Source: Clostridium sp. CAG:567
GTDB taxonomy: Bacteria; Bacillota; Clostridia; TANB77; CAG-508
Direction of reading: 5' to 3'
Length of the DNA stretch: 53,649 nucleotides
Assembly: GCA_000437855.1 (NCBI GenBank)
Contig: FR902205.1
Span: 6,336 to 59,984 of the forward strand
Positions 1 through 7,395 of the stretch are shown piece by piece (position 1 is the stretch's first letter; each line of letters begins with the position of its first letter). The translations under genes were made by a program, and so were the position numbers. The notes beneath the pieces were generated by a model. That model had not been told where the DNA came from and ran no database searches. It saw nothing but the letters and a program-made list of their open reading frames with translations.

Positions 1-1
1 A

Positions 2-802
2 TTTGATATGATTAGTGTATTTAATAATAAATATAAAGATTATTTAAAACTTTATTATTATATTGGTGGAATGCCAGAAGTGGTTAATTCGTATATAGAA
101 GAAAAAAATTTAGCAGAAGTTCGTAATATACAAAAAACACTATTAAAAGATTATGAACAAGATTTTTCTAAACATGCACCAAACAATGTTGTTCCAAGAA
201 TTAGGCAACTATGGAATAATATTCCTACACAACTTGCAAAAGAAAATAAAAAATTCATATATGGTTTAGTAAAAGAAGGTGCTAGAGCAAGAGAATATGA
301 AACTGCATTATCATGGCTTATAGATTGTGGACTTGTTTATCAAGTTAACAGGGTAAATAACTGCAAAGTTCCATTATCTGCATATCAAGATTTCAATGCA
401 TTTAAGTTATATTTATTGGATGTGGGATTATTAGGAGCAATGGCAGATTTAGATTCTAAAACAATTTTAGAAGGCAATGATATTTTTGAAGAATTTAAAG
501 GAAGTTTAACAGAGCAATATGTTTTATGCCAATTAAAAGAATGTACAGAATTAAATGTGTTTTATTGGTCATCAGAAAAAGGAATTGCAGAAATTGATTT
601 TATAGTACAAATTGGTAAAAACAATGTACCAATAGAAGTAAAATCAAATGAAAATTTACAAGCCAAAAGCTTAAAATCATTTGTAGAAAAATATAATACA
701 AAAATTAATGTTAGAACCTCAATGGCTAATTTTAGAGTAGAAGAATGGCTAACTAATATACCATTATATAGTATAGGAAATATAGAAAAAATAATTAAAT
801 AA
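2..802 (+). CDS. DUF4143-type ATP-binding protein, C-terminal part (cut by window edge)
   Basis: The reading frame is open to the left edge, so the N-terminal AAA ATPase part lies outside the window. What remains matches the C-terminal half of DUF4143 ATPases: a 'YIGGMPEVV' segment near the visible start, a helical winged-helix-like middle, and a PD-(D/E)XK nuclease-like end with 'AEIDFIV' followed by 'VPIEVKS'. Family members are cytoplasmic P-loop ATPases of poorly defined role, often in accessory regions. The real start cannot be set, because the ATG at position 8 is probably internal. The downstream peroxiredoxin fragment begins only 11 bases after the stop, which suggests a deletion at this border. 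Confidence 0.75.
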   Translation, partial: FDMISVFNNKYKDYLKLYYYIGGMPEVVNSYIEEKNLAEVRNIQKTLLKDYEQDFSKHAPNNVVPRIRQLWNNIPTQLAKENKKFIYGLVKEGARAREYETALSWLIDCGLVYQVNRVNNCKVPLSAYQDFNAFKLYLLDVGLLGAMADLDSKTILEGNDIFEEFKGSLTEQYVLCQLKECTELNVFYWSSEKGIAEIDFIVQIGKNNVPIEVKSNENLQAKSLKSFVEKYNTKINVRTSMANFRVEEWLTNIPLYSIGNIEKIIK

Positions 803-813
803 TTATCCCCAAA

Positions 814-1404
814 TTGAAGGCTTTTACCCCAGTTTGCACAACCGAGATTATTGCTTTTTCAAAGGCAAATCCATATTTTGAACAATTAAATGCATGTTTG
901 TTAGGATTAAGCGTAGATAGTAATGCATCACATTTGGCTTGGATATATGATATTTACTGCAAAACAGGAATTAGAGTGCCATTCCCAATTATAGCAGATA
1001 GAAATGGTGCGATTGCTAGAAAATATGGTATGATTTCTAATGATGTAAGCACAACAGAAACTGTCAGAAATGTATTTTTAATAGATGAAAAGGGAATGGT
1101 AAGACTAATACTTGTTTATCCAATGAATGTTGGTAGATGTATACCAGAGATTTTAAGAGCTTTAAATGCTTTGCAAGTAGCTGATAGCAATAAAGCATCA
1201 ACACCAGCAAATTGGGTTCCATGCCAACCAGTAATATTGACGCCACCTCAAACTTTTATGGCACTACAAGAAAGGCAAAAAGAAATTGAAAAAAATCAAA
1301 ATGGAATGAATTGGTATTTGAGTTTTAAAAATCAAAAAGATTGCAAAATTACAGGAGACACGGAATGCAATAGAATAGAGAAAGACGGCAAAAAAACAAA
1401 ATAA
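814..1404 (+). pseudogene. Peroxiredoxin (Prx6/AhpC-like), 5'-truncated
   Basis: The frame starts at a TTG directly in front of 'FTPVCTTE', the peroxidatic cysteine motif, and continues with 'FPIIADRNGAIARKYGM', 'RNVFLIDEKGMVRLI' and a C-terminal 'TPANWVPCQPVILTPPQ' arm typical of the 1-Cys/Prx6 group. Intact relatives carry roughly 40-45 further residues before the cysteine, forming the first strands of the thioredoxin fold. These are missing, and no ribosome site precedes the TTG. The C-terminus is lengthened by a Lys/Asn-rich tail. I infer a gene that lost its 5' end in a deletion joining it to the DUF4143 gene. The peroxidatic Cys is kept, but a working enzyme is unlikely. Confidence 0.7.
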
Positions 1405-1410
1405 AATTTA

Positions 1411-1482
1411 AAAAAATAGCCATAATAATATTGTAAATAGTGAATCTATAATTCGCTAAAATATTAAAGGAGGCTATTTTTT
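1411..1482. repeat. 11-bp perfect inverted repeat flanking the DUF1540 leader
   Basis: AAAAAATAGCC at 1411-1421 is exactly complementary to GGCTATTTTTT at 1472-1482, which ends at the base before the DUF1540 ATG. The right arm includes the last two G of the AGGAGG ribosome site, so pairing could limit translation, or the structure could end transcription from the peroxiredoxin fragment. The loop is about 50 bases, which weakens the case. Confidence 0.35.
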
Positions 1483-1653
1483 ATGGAAAAAAATCAAAAA
1501 ATTAATTGTACAGTAGAAAGCTGTAAATACAACAACAAGAAGTGTCAAGAATGTGAATTAGGACAAATAATTGTAACACCAATAATTGGTTGTGATACAA
1601 AACAACCAGATGAATCAATGTGTAGTAGTTACAAATATGAAAAGAATAACTAA
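1483..1653 (+). CDS. DUF1540 small cysteine-rich protein
   Basis: A 56-residue ORF with an AAAGGAGG ribosome site 9 bases ahead. It reads MEKNQKINCTVESCKYN... with the paired-cysteine pattern of DUF1540 (NCTVESC, KKCQEC, GCDT, MCSSY), probably binding a metal. DUF1540 peptides are common in Clostridia and Bacilli, sometimes as tandem copies in longer proteins, and their function is not established. It stands alone between the peroxiredoxin remnant and the beta-CASP hydrolase. Family recognition is firm; the role is unknown. Confidence 0.75.
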   Translation: MEKNQKINCTVESCKYNNKKCQECELGQIIVTPIIGCDTKQPDESMCSSYKYEKNN

Positions 1654-1658
1654 AACAC

Positions 1659-1687
1659 TTGTCCAATTAGCCAAAATAGTATATAAT
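1659..1687 (+). promoter_or_regulatory. Sigma-A-type promoter for the beta-CASP hydrolase
   Basis: TTGTCC at 1659-1664 and a perfect TATAAT at 1682-1687 are 17 bases apart, about 65 bases before the hydrolase ATG. A GAAGGGAG ribosome site follows at 1737-1744. Confidence 0.55.
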
Positions 1688-1752
1688 ATAGTCATGTTCA
1701 ATGATTTGGGATGAATCGTGAATAAATTTTATTTTCGAAGGGAGAAAAACTT

Positions 1753-3171
1753 ATGGGTTCAAAGGAACGGTTCTATGCCGATATTATGGCATTACAACCC
1801 GAAGTGACAGGCTCTTGCAATCTTGTGATTGTAAATTATCCGAATGGAGAAAAAACAAGGTTTATTGTTGACTGTGGACTGTTTCAGGAAAGTGACTATT
1901 CACAGTACAACGCGAGTTTCCCATTCAATGCGGAAAACATTGAATTCTGTGTGGTAACACACAACCATGTAGACCACACTGGAAGACTTCCATTACTTGT
2001 TAAGAAAGGATTTACAGGCGAAATTTATACAAGCAAGGCTACCGCTATCTTGTTACCATTAGCATTAGCAGACTCGTATAAAGTACTAAAGGATGTTGCA
2101 AAGCGTAATAACGCCAAGCAATTGTATTCGGAGTCGGATGTTGCAGAAACATTAAGACATGTATCAGCAACAGAGTATACCAAAAGCGTGGATATCAATC
2201 CAAACATCAAGCTCACAATGTTTAAGAATGGACATCTTATAGGTGCCGCTCTTATACTCATTCAAGTCCGGTATAAAGGATATCCAAACATTAACCTTTT
2301 GTTTACAGGAGATTACAACAATAAAAATATTTTCTCCAATATTCCAAAATTGCGTAAGGCAGTGAAAACTTTACCGTTGACAATAATTCAAGAGTCCACA
2401 TATGGTACAACAAATTCTGATGAAGTAACAGAATGCTTCGAAGAAAATGTTCTTAACTGTATCAAGAGTGGAGGCACAGTTGTCAACATGGCATTTTCGC
2501 TTGGACGGTTCCAAGAAATCCTATACAAACTTAAGACCATGCAAGATGAAGGAAAATTAAGTACTGATATCCCGATTTTTGCAGATGGAACTTTGGGTTT
2601 GAGGTATACGGCTTTATTCTCAAAAGAAGAATTGGAAATAAAACCGGAAGCCGTGGATTTTCTTCCTCAAAATCTTTGCTTTGTTAACAAAGAAAATAGA
2701 GCTCAGGTTTTGGAATCTGACGAGTGTAAAATCATAGTAACCACTTCGGGCATGGGGTCGTATGGACCTGCACCTCAGTATATAATCAAGTATATCAAAC
2801 AGGAAAAGTGTTTGATTCAGTTTACTGGATTTACTACTGAAGGAACCTTGGGAGCAAGACTCAAATCGGCAGAAAATGGAGACATTGTGTCGATAGGAGG
2901 GATGCTTTGCACAAAAAGAGCAAGGGTGGAGTACACCACCGAATTTTCTGCACATGCAAAAGCAGATGAAATGATTGAGTTCCTGCAACAATTTGAGGAT
3001 ATTAAACTTATCCTTGTAAACCATGGAGAAACTTCTGTAAAAGAGGAGTTTGCGAAAAGAATTCTTCAAGAGGTAAATTCGAAGAATGTAGGAATTTTGA
3101 ACAGAGAATATCTGTTCAGAGTTGGTCCATATGGCTTTATAAAAGCCATGTCCACTAAATTTGAAATTTGA
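1753..3171 (+). CDS. MBL-fold beta-CASP hydrolase, RNA-nuclease-like
   Basis: A 472-residue metallo-beta-lactamase-fold protein. The metal-binding HxHxDH motif is seen as 'THNHVDHTG' near residues 70-77, a later histidine as 'KNGHLIGAAL', the aspartate as 'LLFTGDYNN', and the beta-CASP C-terminal motifs as 'TTSGMGSYGPAPQY', 'FSAHAKADEM' and 'LVNHGE'. Relatives include RNA-processing exonucleases of the YSH1/RNase J superfamily, so RNA 5'-end or 3'-end processing is a reasonable inference. Codon use is visibly more GC-rich than in the aldolase that follows, with C/G-ending codons common. This suggests acquisition by transfer. It has its own promoter and terminator, so it forms a one-gene unit. 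Confidence 0.8.
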   Translation: MGSKERFYADIMALQPEVTGSCNLVIVNYPNGEKTRFIVDCGLFQESDYSQYNASFPFNAENIEFCVVTHNHVDHTGRLPLLVKKGFTGEIYTSKATAILLPLALADSYKVLKDVAKRNNAKQLYSESDVAETLRHVSATEYTKSVDINPNIKLTMFKNGHLIGAALILIQVRYKGYPNINLLFTGDYNNKNIFSNIPKLRKAVKTLPLTIIQESTYGTTNSDEVTECFEENVLNCIKSGGTVVNMAFSLGRFQEILYKLKTMQDEGKLSTDIPIFADGTLGLRYTALFSKEELEIKPEAVDFLPQNLCFVNKENRAQVLESDECKIIVTTSGMGSYGPAPQYIIKYIKQEKCLIQFTGFTTEGTLGARLKSAENGDIVSIGGMLCTKRARVEYTTEFSAHAKADEMIEFLQQFEDIKLILVNHGETSVKEEFAKRILQEVNSKNVGILNREYLFRVGPYGFIKAMSTKFEI

Positions 3172-3199
3172 GTAATCCTGAGTAATCCTTATGTTGTCC

Positions 3200-3243
3200 A
3201 AGCTCTACTCTTCATATTTGGAGAGTAGAGCTTACTTTTTTTA
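3200..3243 (+). terminator. Rho-independent terminator after the beta-CASP gene
   Basis: AAGCTCTACTC (3200-3210) pairs perfectly with GAGTAGAGCTT (3223-3233) over a 12-base loop and is followed by ACTTTTTTTATTTT. Confidence 0.85.
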
Positions 3244-3251
3244 TTTTAATA

Positions 3252-3280
3252 TTGAATATTAAATTTAAGTGATATATAAT
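3252..3280 (+). promoter_or_regulatory. Promoter of the aldolase gene
   Basis: TTGAAT at 3252-3257 and TATAAT at 3275-3280 with a 17-base spacer, 30 bases before the start codon. The AAGGAGG ribosome site lies at 3297-3303. Confidence 0.6.
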
Positions 3281-3310
3281 TAATGAAGTTTAAATTAAGG
3301 AGGAAGGATT

Positions 3311-4240
3311 ATGTCATTAGTAACAACAAAAGACATGTTTGAAAAATCAATGAAAGAACATTTTGCTATTGGTGCATTTAATGTTAATAATATGGAAATC
3401 ATACAAGGAATTGTAGATGCAGCTGCAGAAGAAAATTCTCCAGTTATTTTACAGGCATCTTCAAGTGCAATTAAGTATGCAAGAATAGGCTTCTTAAGAA
3501 AAATGATAGAAGCAGCATTAGAAGAAAATGATATTCCAATAGCTTTACATTTAGATCATGGACCAGATTTTGAAACATGCAAAATGTGTATAGACCATGG
3601 ATTTTCATCAGTTATGATTGATGGATCAAAATATGACTTTGAAGAAAATGTAGCTTTAACAAAAAAAGTTGTAGAATATGCTCATAATAGAGGAGTAGTT
3701 GTTGAGGCAGAACTTGGAAAATTAGCAGGAATTGAAGATGAAGTAAATGTTGCTGCTTCAGATGCAATGTTCACAGATCCAGACCAAGCAAAAGAATTTG
3801 TAGAAAGAACAGGATGTGATTCATTAGCTATTGCAATAGGAACAAGTCATGGAGCATATAAATTTAAAGGTGAAGCAAAATTAAGATTTGACATATTAGA
3901 GAAAGTAAAAGAAAAATTACCTAATACTCCAATAGTATTACATGGTGCATCAACTGTTATTCCTGAATTAGTAGAATTATGTAATAAATATGGAGCAAAT
4001 ATACCTGGAGCAAAAGGCGTACCAGATGAAATGTTACATGAAGCTAGCTTAAGAGGAGTATCAAAAATAAATGTTGATACAGATTTACGTTTAGCAATGA
4101 CAGGTGCTATAAGAAAAGCACTAATTGAAAACCCAGAAGTATTTGATCCGAGAAAATACATGCAACCAGCTAGAGAACTAATAAAAGAAACAGTTCAACA
4201 TAAAATAAGAGATGTATTTGGATCAAGCAATAAAGCATAA
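3311..4240 (+). CDS. fba: Class II fructose-1,6-bisphosphate aldolase
   Basis: A 309-residue enzyme that splits fructose 1,6-bisphosphate into dihydroxyacetone phosphate and glyceraldehyde 3-phosphate in glycolysis. Class II (zinc) features are clear: 'GAFNVNNMEI' at the start, 'ALHLDHGPDFE' with the metal ligand and catalytic aspartate near residue 80, 'VVVEAELGKLAG', 'AIGTSHGAYKF', 'LHGASTV' and 'KINVDTDLRLA' for phosphate binding. Length is normal for the family. It has its own promoter and a shared bidirectional terminator, so it is monocistronic. Glucose-6-phosphate isomerase is encoded 3 kb downstream. Confidence 0.96.
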   Translation: MSLVTTKDMFEKSMKEHFAIGAFNVNNMEIIQGIVDAAAEENSPVILQASSSAIKYARIGFLRKMIEAALEENDIPIALHLDHGPDFETCKMCIDHGFSSVMIDGSKYDFEENVALTKKVVEYAHNRGVVVEAELGKLAGIEDEVNVAASDAMFTDPDQAKEFVERTGCDSLAIAIGTSHGAYKFKGEAKLRFDILEKVKEKLPNTPIVLHGASTVIPELVELCNKYGANIPGAKGVPDEMLHEASLRGVSKINVDTDLRLAMTGAIRKALIENPEVFDPRKYMQPARELIKETVQHKIRDVFGSSNKA

Positions 4241-4244
4241 AACA

Positions 4245-4279
4245 AAAAAGCGATATAATAAAATATTATATCGCTTTTA
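4245..4279. terminator. Bidirectional terminator between fba and the phosphotransferase
   Basis: AAAAAGCGATATAATA and TATTATATCGCTTTT form an almost perfect stem with A/T tracts on both sides, serving two convergent genes. Confidence 0.85.
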
Positions 4280-4281
4280 AA

Positions 4282-5112
4282 TTATTCATATATACCAATT
4301 GTTCTCATGTAGTTTATATATCCATTATCAATATTAGTCCATGTTTCAATATTATTATGTAATACTTCAGAATTTAATTTAGCATTTGAATATGACTCAT
4401 AACTTTTTACAATGTCATTTTTAAAAGTTTCAGGACATCTTCCAATAATTCTTCCAATATCATTATATTTATTTCCAAAACCACCAAAGCCAAAATCAAT
4501 TATAGCAGAAACATGATGATTTTCATCTAATAGTATATTACTAGAATTTAAGTCACCGTGAACAAGGCAATTATCATCAGAAGAAAGGGTAGAAGGGTAC
4601 CAAAATTTCATATCATTTTGAGCAACATGAACATTTAGTAATTCATCTAAAAAATCTGTTAAGTTTAATCCAATATTATGTATAGTAAATATCTTAGATT
4701 TATCATAATTTAAATGGTGAAGTTGATACATGAACTTAGCAATTTCATCAGAAATATTTTTTATTTCATCAGCACTTAAGTCATTCATAACTTCAGCAAG
4801 TGGAATGCCAGGTATTTTTTTATGAACACTAAATGGTCTATCATTATCATAAAAAATATCTAGTTTTACAGTATTAAAGTCTGTTTTACCATAAATATAT
4901 TTGGCAAATTCATAATCTTTAACAATTGTTCTAGACCAAAACTCATCTCTAGGAAATCTAAAGAAAAAGTTACCTTCAGATGTTGTAACCTCATAAACTA
5001 TATTAGTCCAACCAGTTGGAATTTGTTTTAAACTAATTATTTCTTTATCATTTAATGTGTTTTTGATAATTTTTTCAAAATTATCATCTAAAGTAAAGTA
5101 TGTATTATTCAT
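4282..5112 (-). CDS. APH/choline-kinase-family phosphotransferase
   Basis: A 276-residue protein of the aminoglycoside phosphotransferase/choline kinase fold. The catalytic loop is seen as 'LVHGDLNSSNILL' near residues 184-196 and the metal-binding DFG-like motif as 'AIIDFGFGGFGNKYNDIG' near 205-222. The N-lobe carries 'YEVTTSEGNFFFRFPRD'. Substrates in this family range from aminoglycosides to sugars and choline and cannot be predicted here. It lies directly downstream of a guanylate-kinase-like gene, with smpB further upstream in the same direction, so the three are probably co-transcribed. The ribosome site is GGAGGTT just before the ATG. Confidence 0.75.
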   Translation of the reverse strand: MNNTYFTLDDNFEKIIKNTLNDKEIISLKQIPTGWTNIVYEVTTSEGNFFFRFPRDEFWSRTIVKDYEFAKYIYGKTDFNTVKLDIFYDNDRPFSVHKKIPGIPLAEVMNDLSADEIKNISDEIAKFMYQLHHLNYDKSKIFTIHNIGLNLTDFLDELLNVHVAQNDMKFWYPSTLSSDDNCLVHGDLNSSNILLDENHHVSAIIDFGFGGFGNKYNDIGRIIGRCPETFKNDIVKSYESYSNAKLNSEVLHNNIETWTNIDNGYINYMRTIGIYE

Positions 5113-5124
5113 ATAACCTCCAAA

Positions 5125-5679
5125 TTATTTACTAATTAAATTTCTTATTAAGTTTAATAGTTGTTCTTCTGATTTTTTGTCATAATTATTATATAATATA
5201 TAATCAAATTTACTTTGAAAAACCTTATCATTCATAAATCTGTTATATTGTTCATCAATTTCATTGATTCTTTCAATTTCTTTTTCTTTAGAAAGGTTTC
5301 TTTCTTTAGCTTTTGTTTTAGGAACACTAAGATCTTGAGGTAAAATGTATATTGTTTTTATATCTGGTTTTATTTTTTTCCAATCATCAATCATTGTATA
5401 ATGCATTTCAAAAACCATATTATCATCAGAAAATATTTCATCTTTTAAATAAGCATATCTTCCACCAAATACCTTAAAATCATAAACAATTTTATTTTGT
5501 TCTTTTAATTCATCTAATTCTGAATCGGTAATAAAAATCCCATCAACGCCATTTTTTTCACCTATTCTAATAGGTCTTGTCCTTATAGTATTTACTTTAT
5601 GAAAATTTAACTCTTCAACCAATCTTTCCTTAAAATAAGATTTTCCAATACCAGTAACACCTGAAAGAGCTAATAACAT
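5125..5679 (-). CDS. Guanylate-kinase-like P-loop kinase
   Basis: A 184-residue protein with an N-terminal P-loop 'GVTGIGKSYF' (residues 7-16), then 'NTIRTRPIRIGEKNGVDGIFIT', which matches the GMP-binding region order of guanylate kinases, and an arginine-containing lid 'KAKERNLSKEKEIERI'. It is too divergent to be called the essential guanylate kinase. Its position between smpB and an APH-type kinase suggests an accessory nucleotide or small-molecule kinase. The spacing to both neighbours is under 20 bases, so an operon is likely. Confidence 0.6.
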   Translation of the reverse strand: MLLALSGVTGIGKSYFKERLVEELNFHKVNTIRTRPIRIGEKNGVDGIFITDSELDELKEQNKIVYDFKVFGGRYAYLKDEIFSDDNMVFEMHYTMIDDWKKIKPDIKTIYILPQDLSVPKTKAKERNLSKEKEIERINEIDEQYNRFMNDKVFQSKFDYILYNNYDKKSEEQLLNLIRNLISK

Positions 5680-5698
5680 TATTTATCAATCCTTTTTA

Positions 5699-6151
5699 TT
5701 ATAATATTTTTCCGTATTGCTTACGAATACGAAGTTCTGCATCTTTTTTTGCTATATCCTCACGTTTGTCATATAATTTTTTACCTTTTCCAATTCCTAG
5801 TTCAACTTTTACAAAGTTGCCAGAAAAATAAAGGCTAATAGGAACAAGTGAATAGCCTTTTTGTTTTATAAGACCAACTAATTTAAAAATTTCACGTTTA
5901 TTTAATAACAGTTTTCTGTCTCTTAAAGGGTCTTTATTAAAAATATTTCCTTGTTCATAAGGACTTATATGCATACTATACAAATATACTTCGCCGTTTT
6001 TTATACCTGCATAGCTATCTTTTAAATTAACCTTACCATTACGAATAGATTTTATTTCAGTACCATAAAGTACTATTCCTGCTTCTAATGTATCTATTAT
6101 GTCATAATTATGTCTGGCAGTAGGGTTCGTAGCGATAATTTTTTTAGACAT
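5699..6151 (-). CDS. smpB: SsrA-binding protein SmpB
   Basis: A 150-residue partner of tmRNA in trans-translation, which frees ribosomes stalled on broken mRNAs and tags the unfinished protein. The family signature runs along the whole length: 'NPTARHNYDIIDTLEAGIVLYGTEIKSIR', 'LKDSYAGIKNGEVYLYSMHISPYEQGN' and a basic tail 'KREDIAKKDAELRIRKQYGKIL'. Length and start are typical. No ssrA gene is visible in the window. Confidence 0.96.
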   Translation of the reverse strand: MSKKIIATNPTARHNYDIIDTLEAGIVLYGTEIKSIRNGKVNLKDSYAGIKNGEVYLYSMHISPYEQGNIFNKDPLRDRKLLLNKREIFKLVGLIKQKGYSLVPISLYFSGNFVKVELGIGKGKKLYDKREDIAKKDAELRIRKQYGKIL

Positions 6152-6187
6152 GTATGTAACGCTCCTTAAAATTCATAATATAAATAT

Positions 6188-6229
6188 TATAACATGTGTG
6201 TCAAGAAAAGGGAAGACATACATGTTATA
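6188..6229. repeat. 15-bp inverted repeat upstream of smpB
   Basis: TATAACATGTGTGTC (6188-6202) and GACATACATGTTATA (6215-6229) match with one G/T-type mismatch over a 12-base loop. It lies between the secreted-protein gene at 6240 and smpB. No T-tract follows in the direction of transcription, so it may be an operator or mRNA-end structure rather than a classic terminator. Confidence 0.45.
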
Positions 6230-6239
6230 AATTTACTAC

Positions 6240-6698
6240 TTATTCATTATCATCATGATGATATGTTGTTGTGTTTTGGTTTTGATTTGCATAGAAAAGA
6301 ACTAATGCTACTATAATAATTGCAACTACAGCGATAATTAACCAACTCCAAACAGCATTAGAAGTATTTCCAAATAATCCAGAGCTTGTTGTATCTGTAG
6401 CTGTTCTGGTTGCATTATAATTTGTATTTCTATTATTAGTATTCATCATATTATTAGTATCATTTTTTATATCATTACCTACGTCTTTAGCACCATTATC
6501 AATAGAATTTAATCCATCTTTTATGCCATTAGCAATACCTTTACCTGCATCTTCAACTACATTTTCGGTTCCACCAACGGCATTTCTAATATTATTTACG
6601 GCATTATTCATATTTTTATTAGCTGCAAATGTATAAGGAACCATAAAAAATGAAAAAATAACTAATAAAGTAGCAATTGCAAAAAATCTTTTTTTCAT
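6240..6698 (-). CDS. Secreted Asn-rich protein with C-terminal membrane anchor
   Basis: The start was placed at 'MKKRFFAIATLL' because a GGAGG sits 12 bases before it; an upstream in-frame ATG has no such site. The 152-residue product has a signal peptide (about residues 1-27), an extracytoplasmic region with repeated 'NNIRNAV', 'NGIKDGL' and 'DVGNDIKNDTNNM' amphipathic units and Asn/Thr-rich stretches, one strong transmembrane helix ('WSWLIIAVVAIIIVALVLFYA') and a short acidic/His tail 'YHHDDNE'. I do not recognise the family. It resembles the next gene upstream in layout, and the two are probably functionally related surface proteins. Confidence 0.6.
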   Translation of the reverse strand: MKKRFFAIATLLVIFSFFMVPYTFAANKNMNNAVNNIRNAVGGTENVVEDAGKGIANGIKDGLNSIDNGAKDVGNDIKNDTNNMMNTNNRNTNYNATRTATDTTSSGLFGNTSNAVWSWLIIAVVAIIIVALVLFYANQNQNTTTYHHDDNE

Positions 6699-6800
6699 AA
6701 AGGTAAATAACCTCCTTTTCTCAAAACTAAGCTCAAAAATGCTCAATATTAGTATTTATAATTTTATATAAAATATTCTGATAAATAGTGGAAAGAAAAT

Positions 6801-6824
6801 AAAAAAAACGACTTTTAAAAGTCG
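6801..6824 (-). terminator. Terminator downstream of the 122-residue secreted protein
   Basis: CGACTTTTAAAAGTCG (6809-6824) is a perfect palindrome followed, on the minus strand, by an eight-base T run (6801-6808). Confidence 0.75.
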
Positions 6825-6831
6825 CTTATAT

Positions 6832-7200
6832 TTATCCATTTAATCTTATTAAAATTGCTATAGCAAGTAATATTATAATAACACCAACTGCTATGAATAT
6901 TATATTTATAATACTTGATATTCCTAAACTAGTTTCTTGTGCAGAAGAAATCCCAGTAGGTTGTAAAACTTCTGATTCAGAATTGTTATTATTTAAAGTA
7001 TTATCAATAACATTATTATTTTCTTGATTTGTTGTATCAGTATTATTAGGAACTTCAGAATTATTAGAGTTGTCTATATTGTCAGTAGGACTATCAGTTC
7101 CAGGTAAATCTAAGTTTATATCAGTAGCGCAAACAAAAGTAGTAAGAGATACAAAAGCAACTAACAAAATTAAAAATATTTTAAGAATTATTTTATTCAT
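6832..7200 (-). CDS. Secreted Asn/Thr-rich protein with C-terminal membrane anchor
   Basis: A 122-residue product with a signal peptide ending near 'FVCATDINLDL', a low-complexity middle of Asn, Thr, Ser and Glu ('NNSEVPNNTDTTNQENNNV'), and a C-terminal transmembrane helix 'IINIIFIAVGVIIILLAIAIL' followed by 'IRLNG'. The architecture is secretion signal, disordered linker and membrane anchor. No enzymatic motif is visible and I do not recognise the family. The ribosome site is AGGAGG. It is separated from the similar gene at 6240-6698 by a terminator. Confidence 0.6.
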   Translation of the reverse strand: MNKIILKIFLILLVAFVSLTTFVCATDINLDLPGTDSPTDNIDNSNNSEVPNNTDTTNQENNNVIDNTLNNNNSESEVLQPTGISSAQETSLGISSIINIIFIAVGVIIILLAIAILIRLNG

Positions 7201-7335
7201 AATAAACCTCCTGAGAACAATTTAATTACTAATTTTTTTATACTATATAATCATACACAAATTAATAAAAAAAGTCTAGCAATTTTATGAAAAAAATAAA
7301 AAATATAAAAACAAATATAAAAAAATAAAAGTCTA

Positions 7336-7364
7336 TTGAATAAAATGAATACTTAATATAAAAT
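7336..7364 (+). promoter_or_regulatory. Promoter of pgi
   Basis: TTGAAT (7336-7341), 17-base spacer, TAAAAT (7359-7364), then a GAGGAGGT ribosome site ahead of the ATG at 7396. Confidence 0.55.
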
Positions 7365-7395
7365 AGGAATAAATACTAAAGAGGAGGTATCTAAA

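Noticed and set aside
1753..3171. Beta-CASP gene as another hairpin-dense transcript
   Set aside because: It has some good stems (for example GAACAGA/TCTGTTC and ATGGCTTT/AAAGCCAT), but the count is near what its length predicts, unlike 41327-41940.
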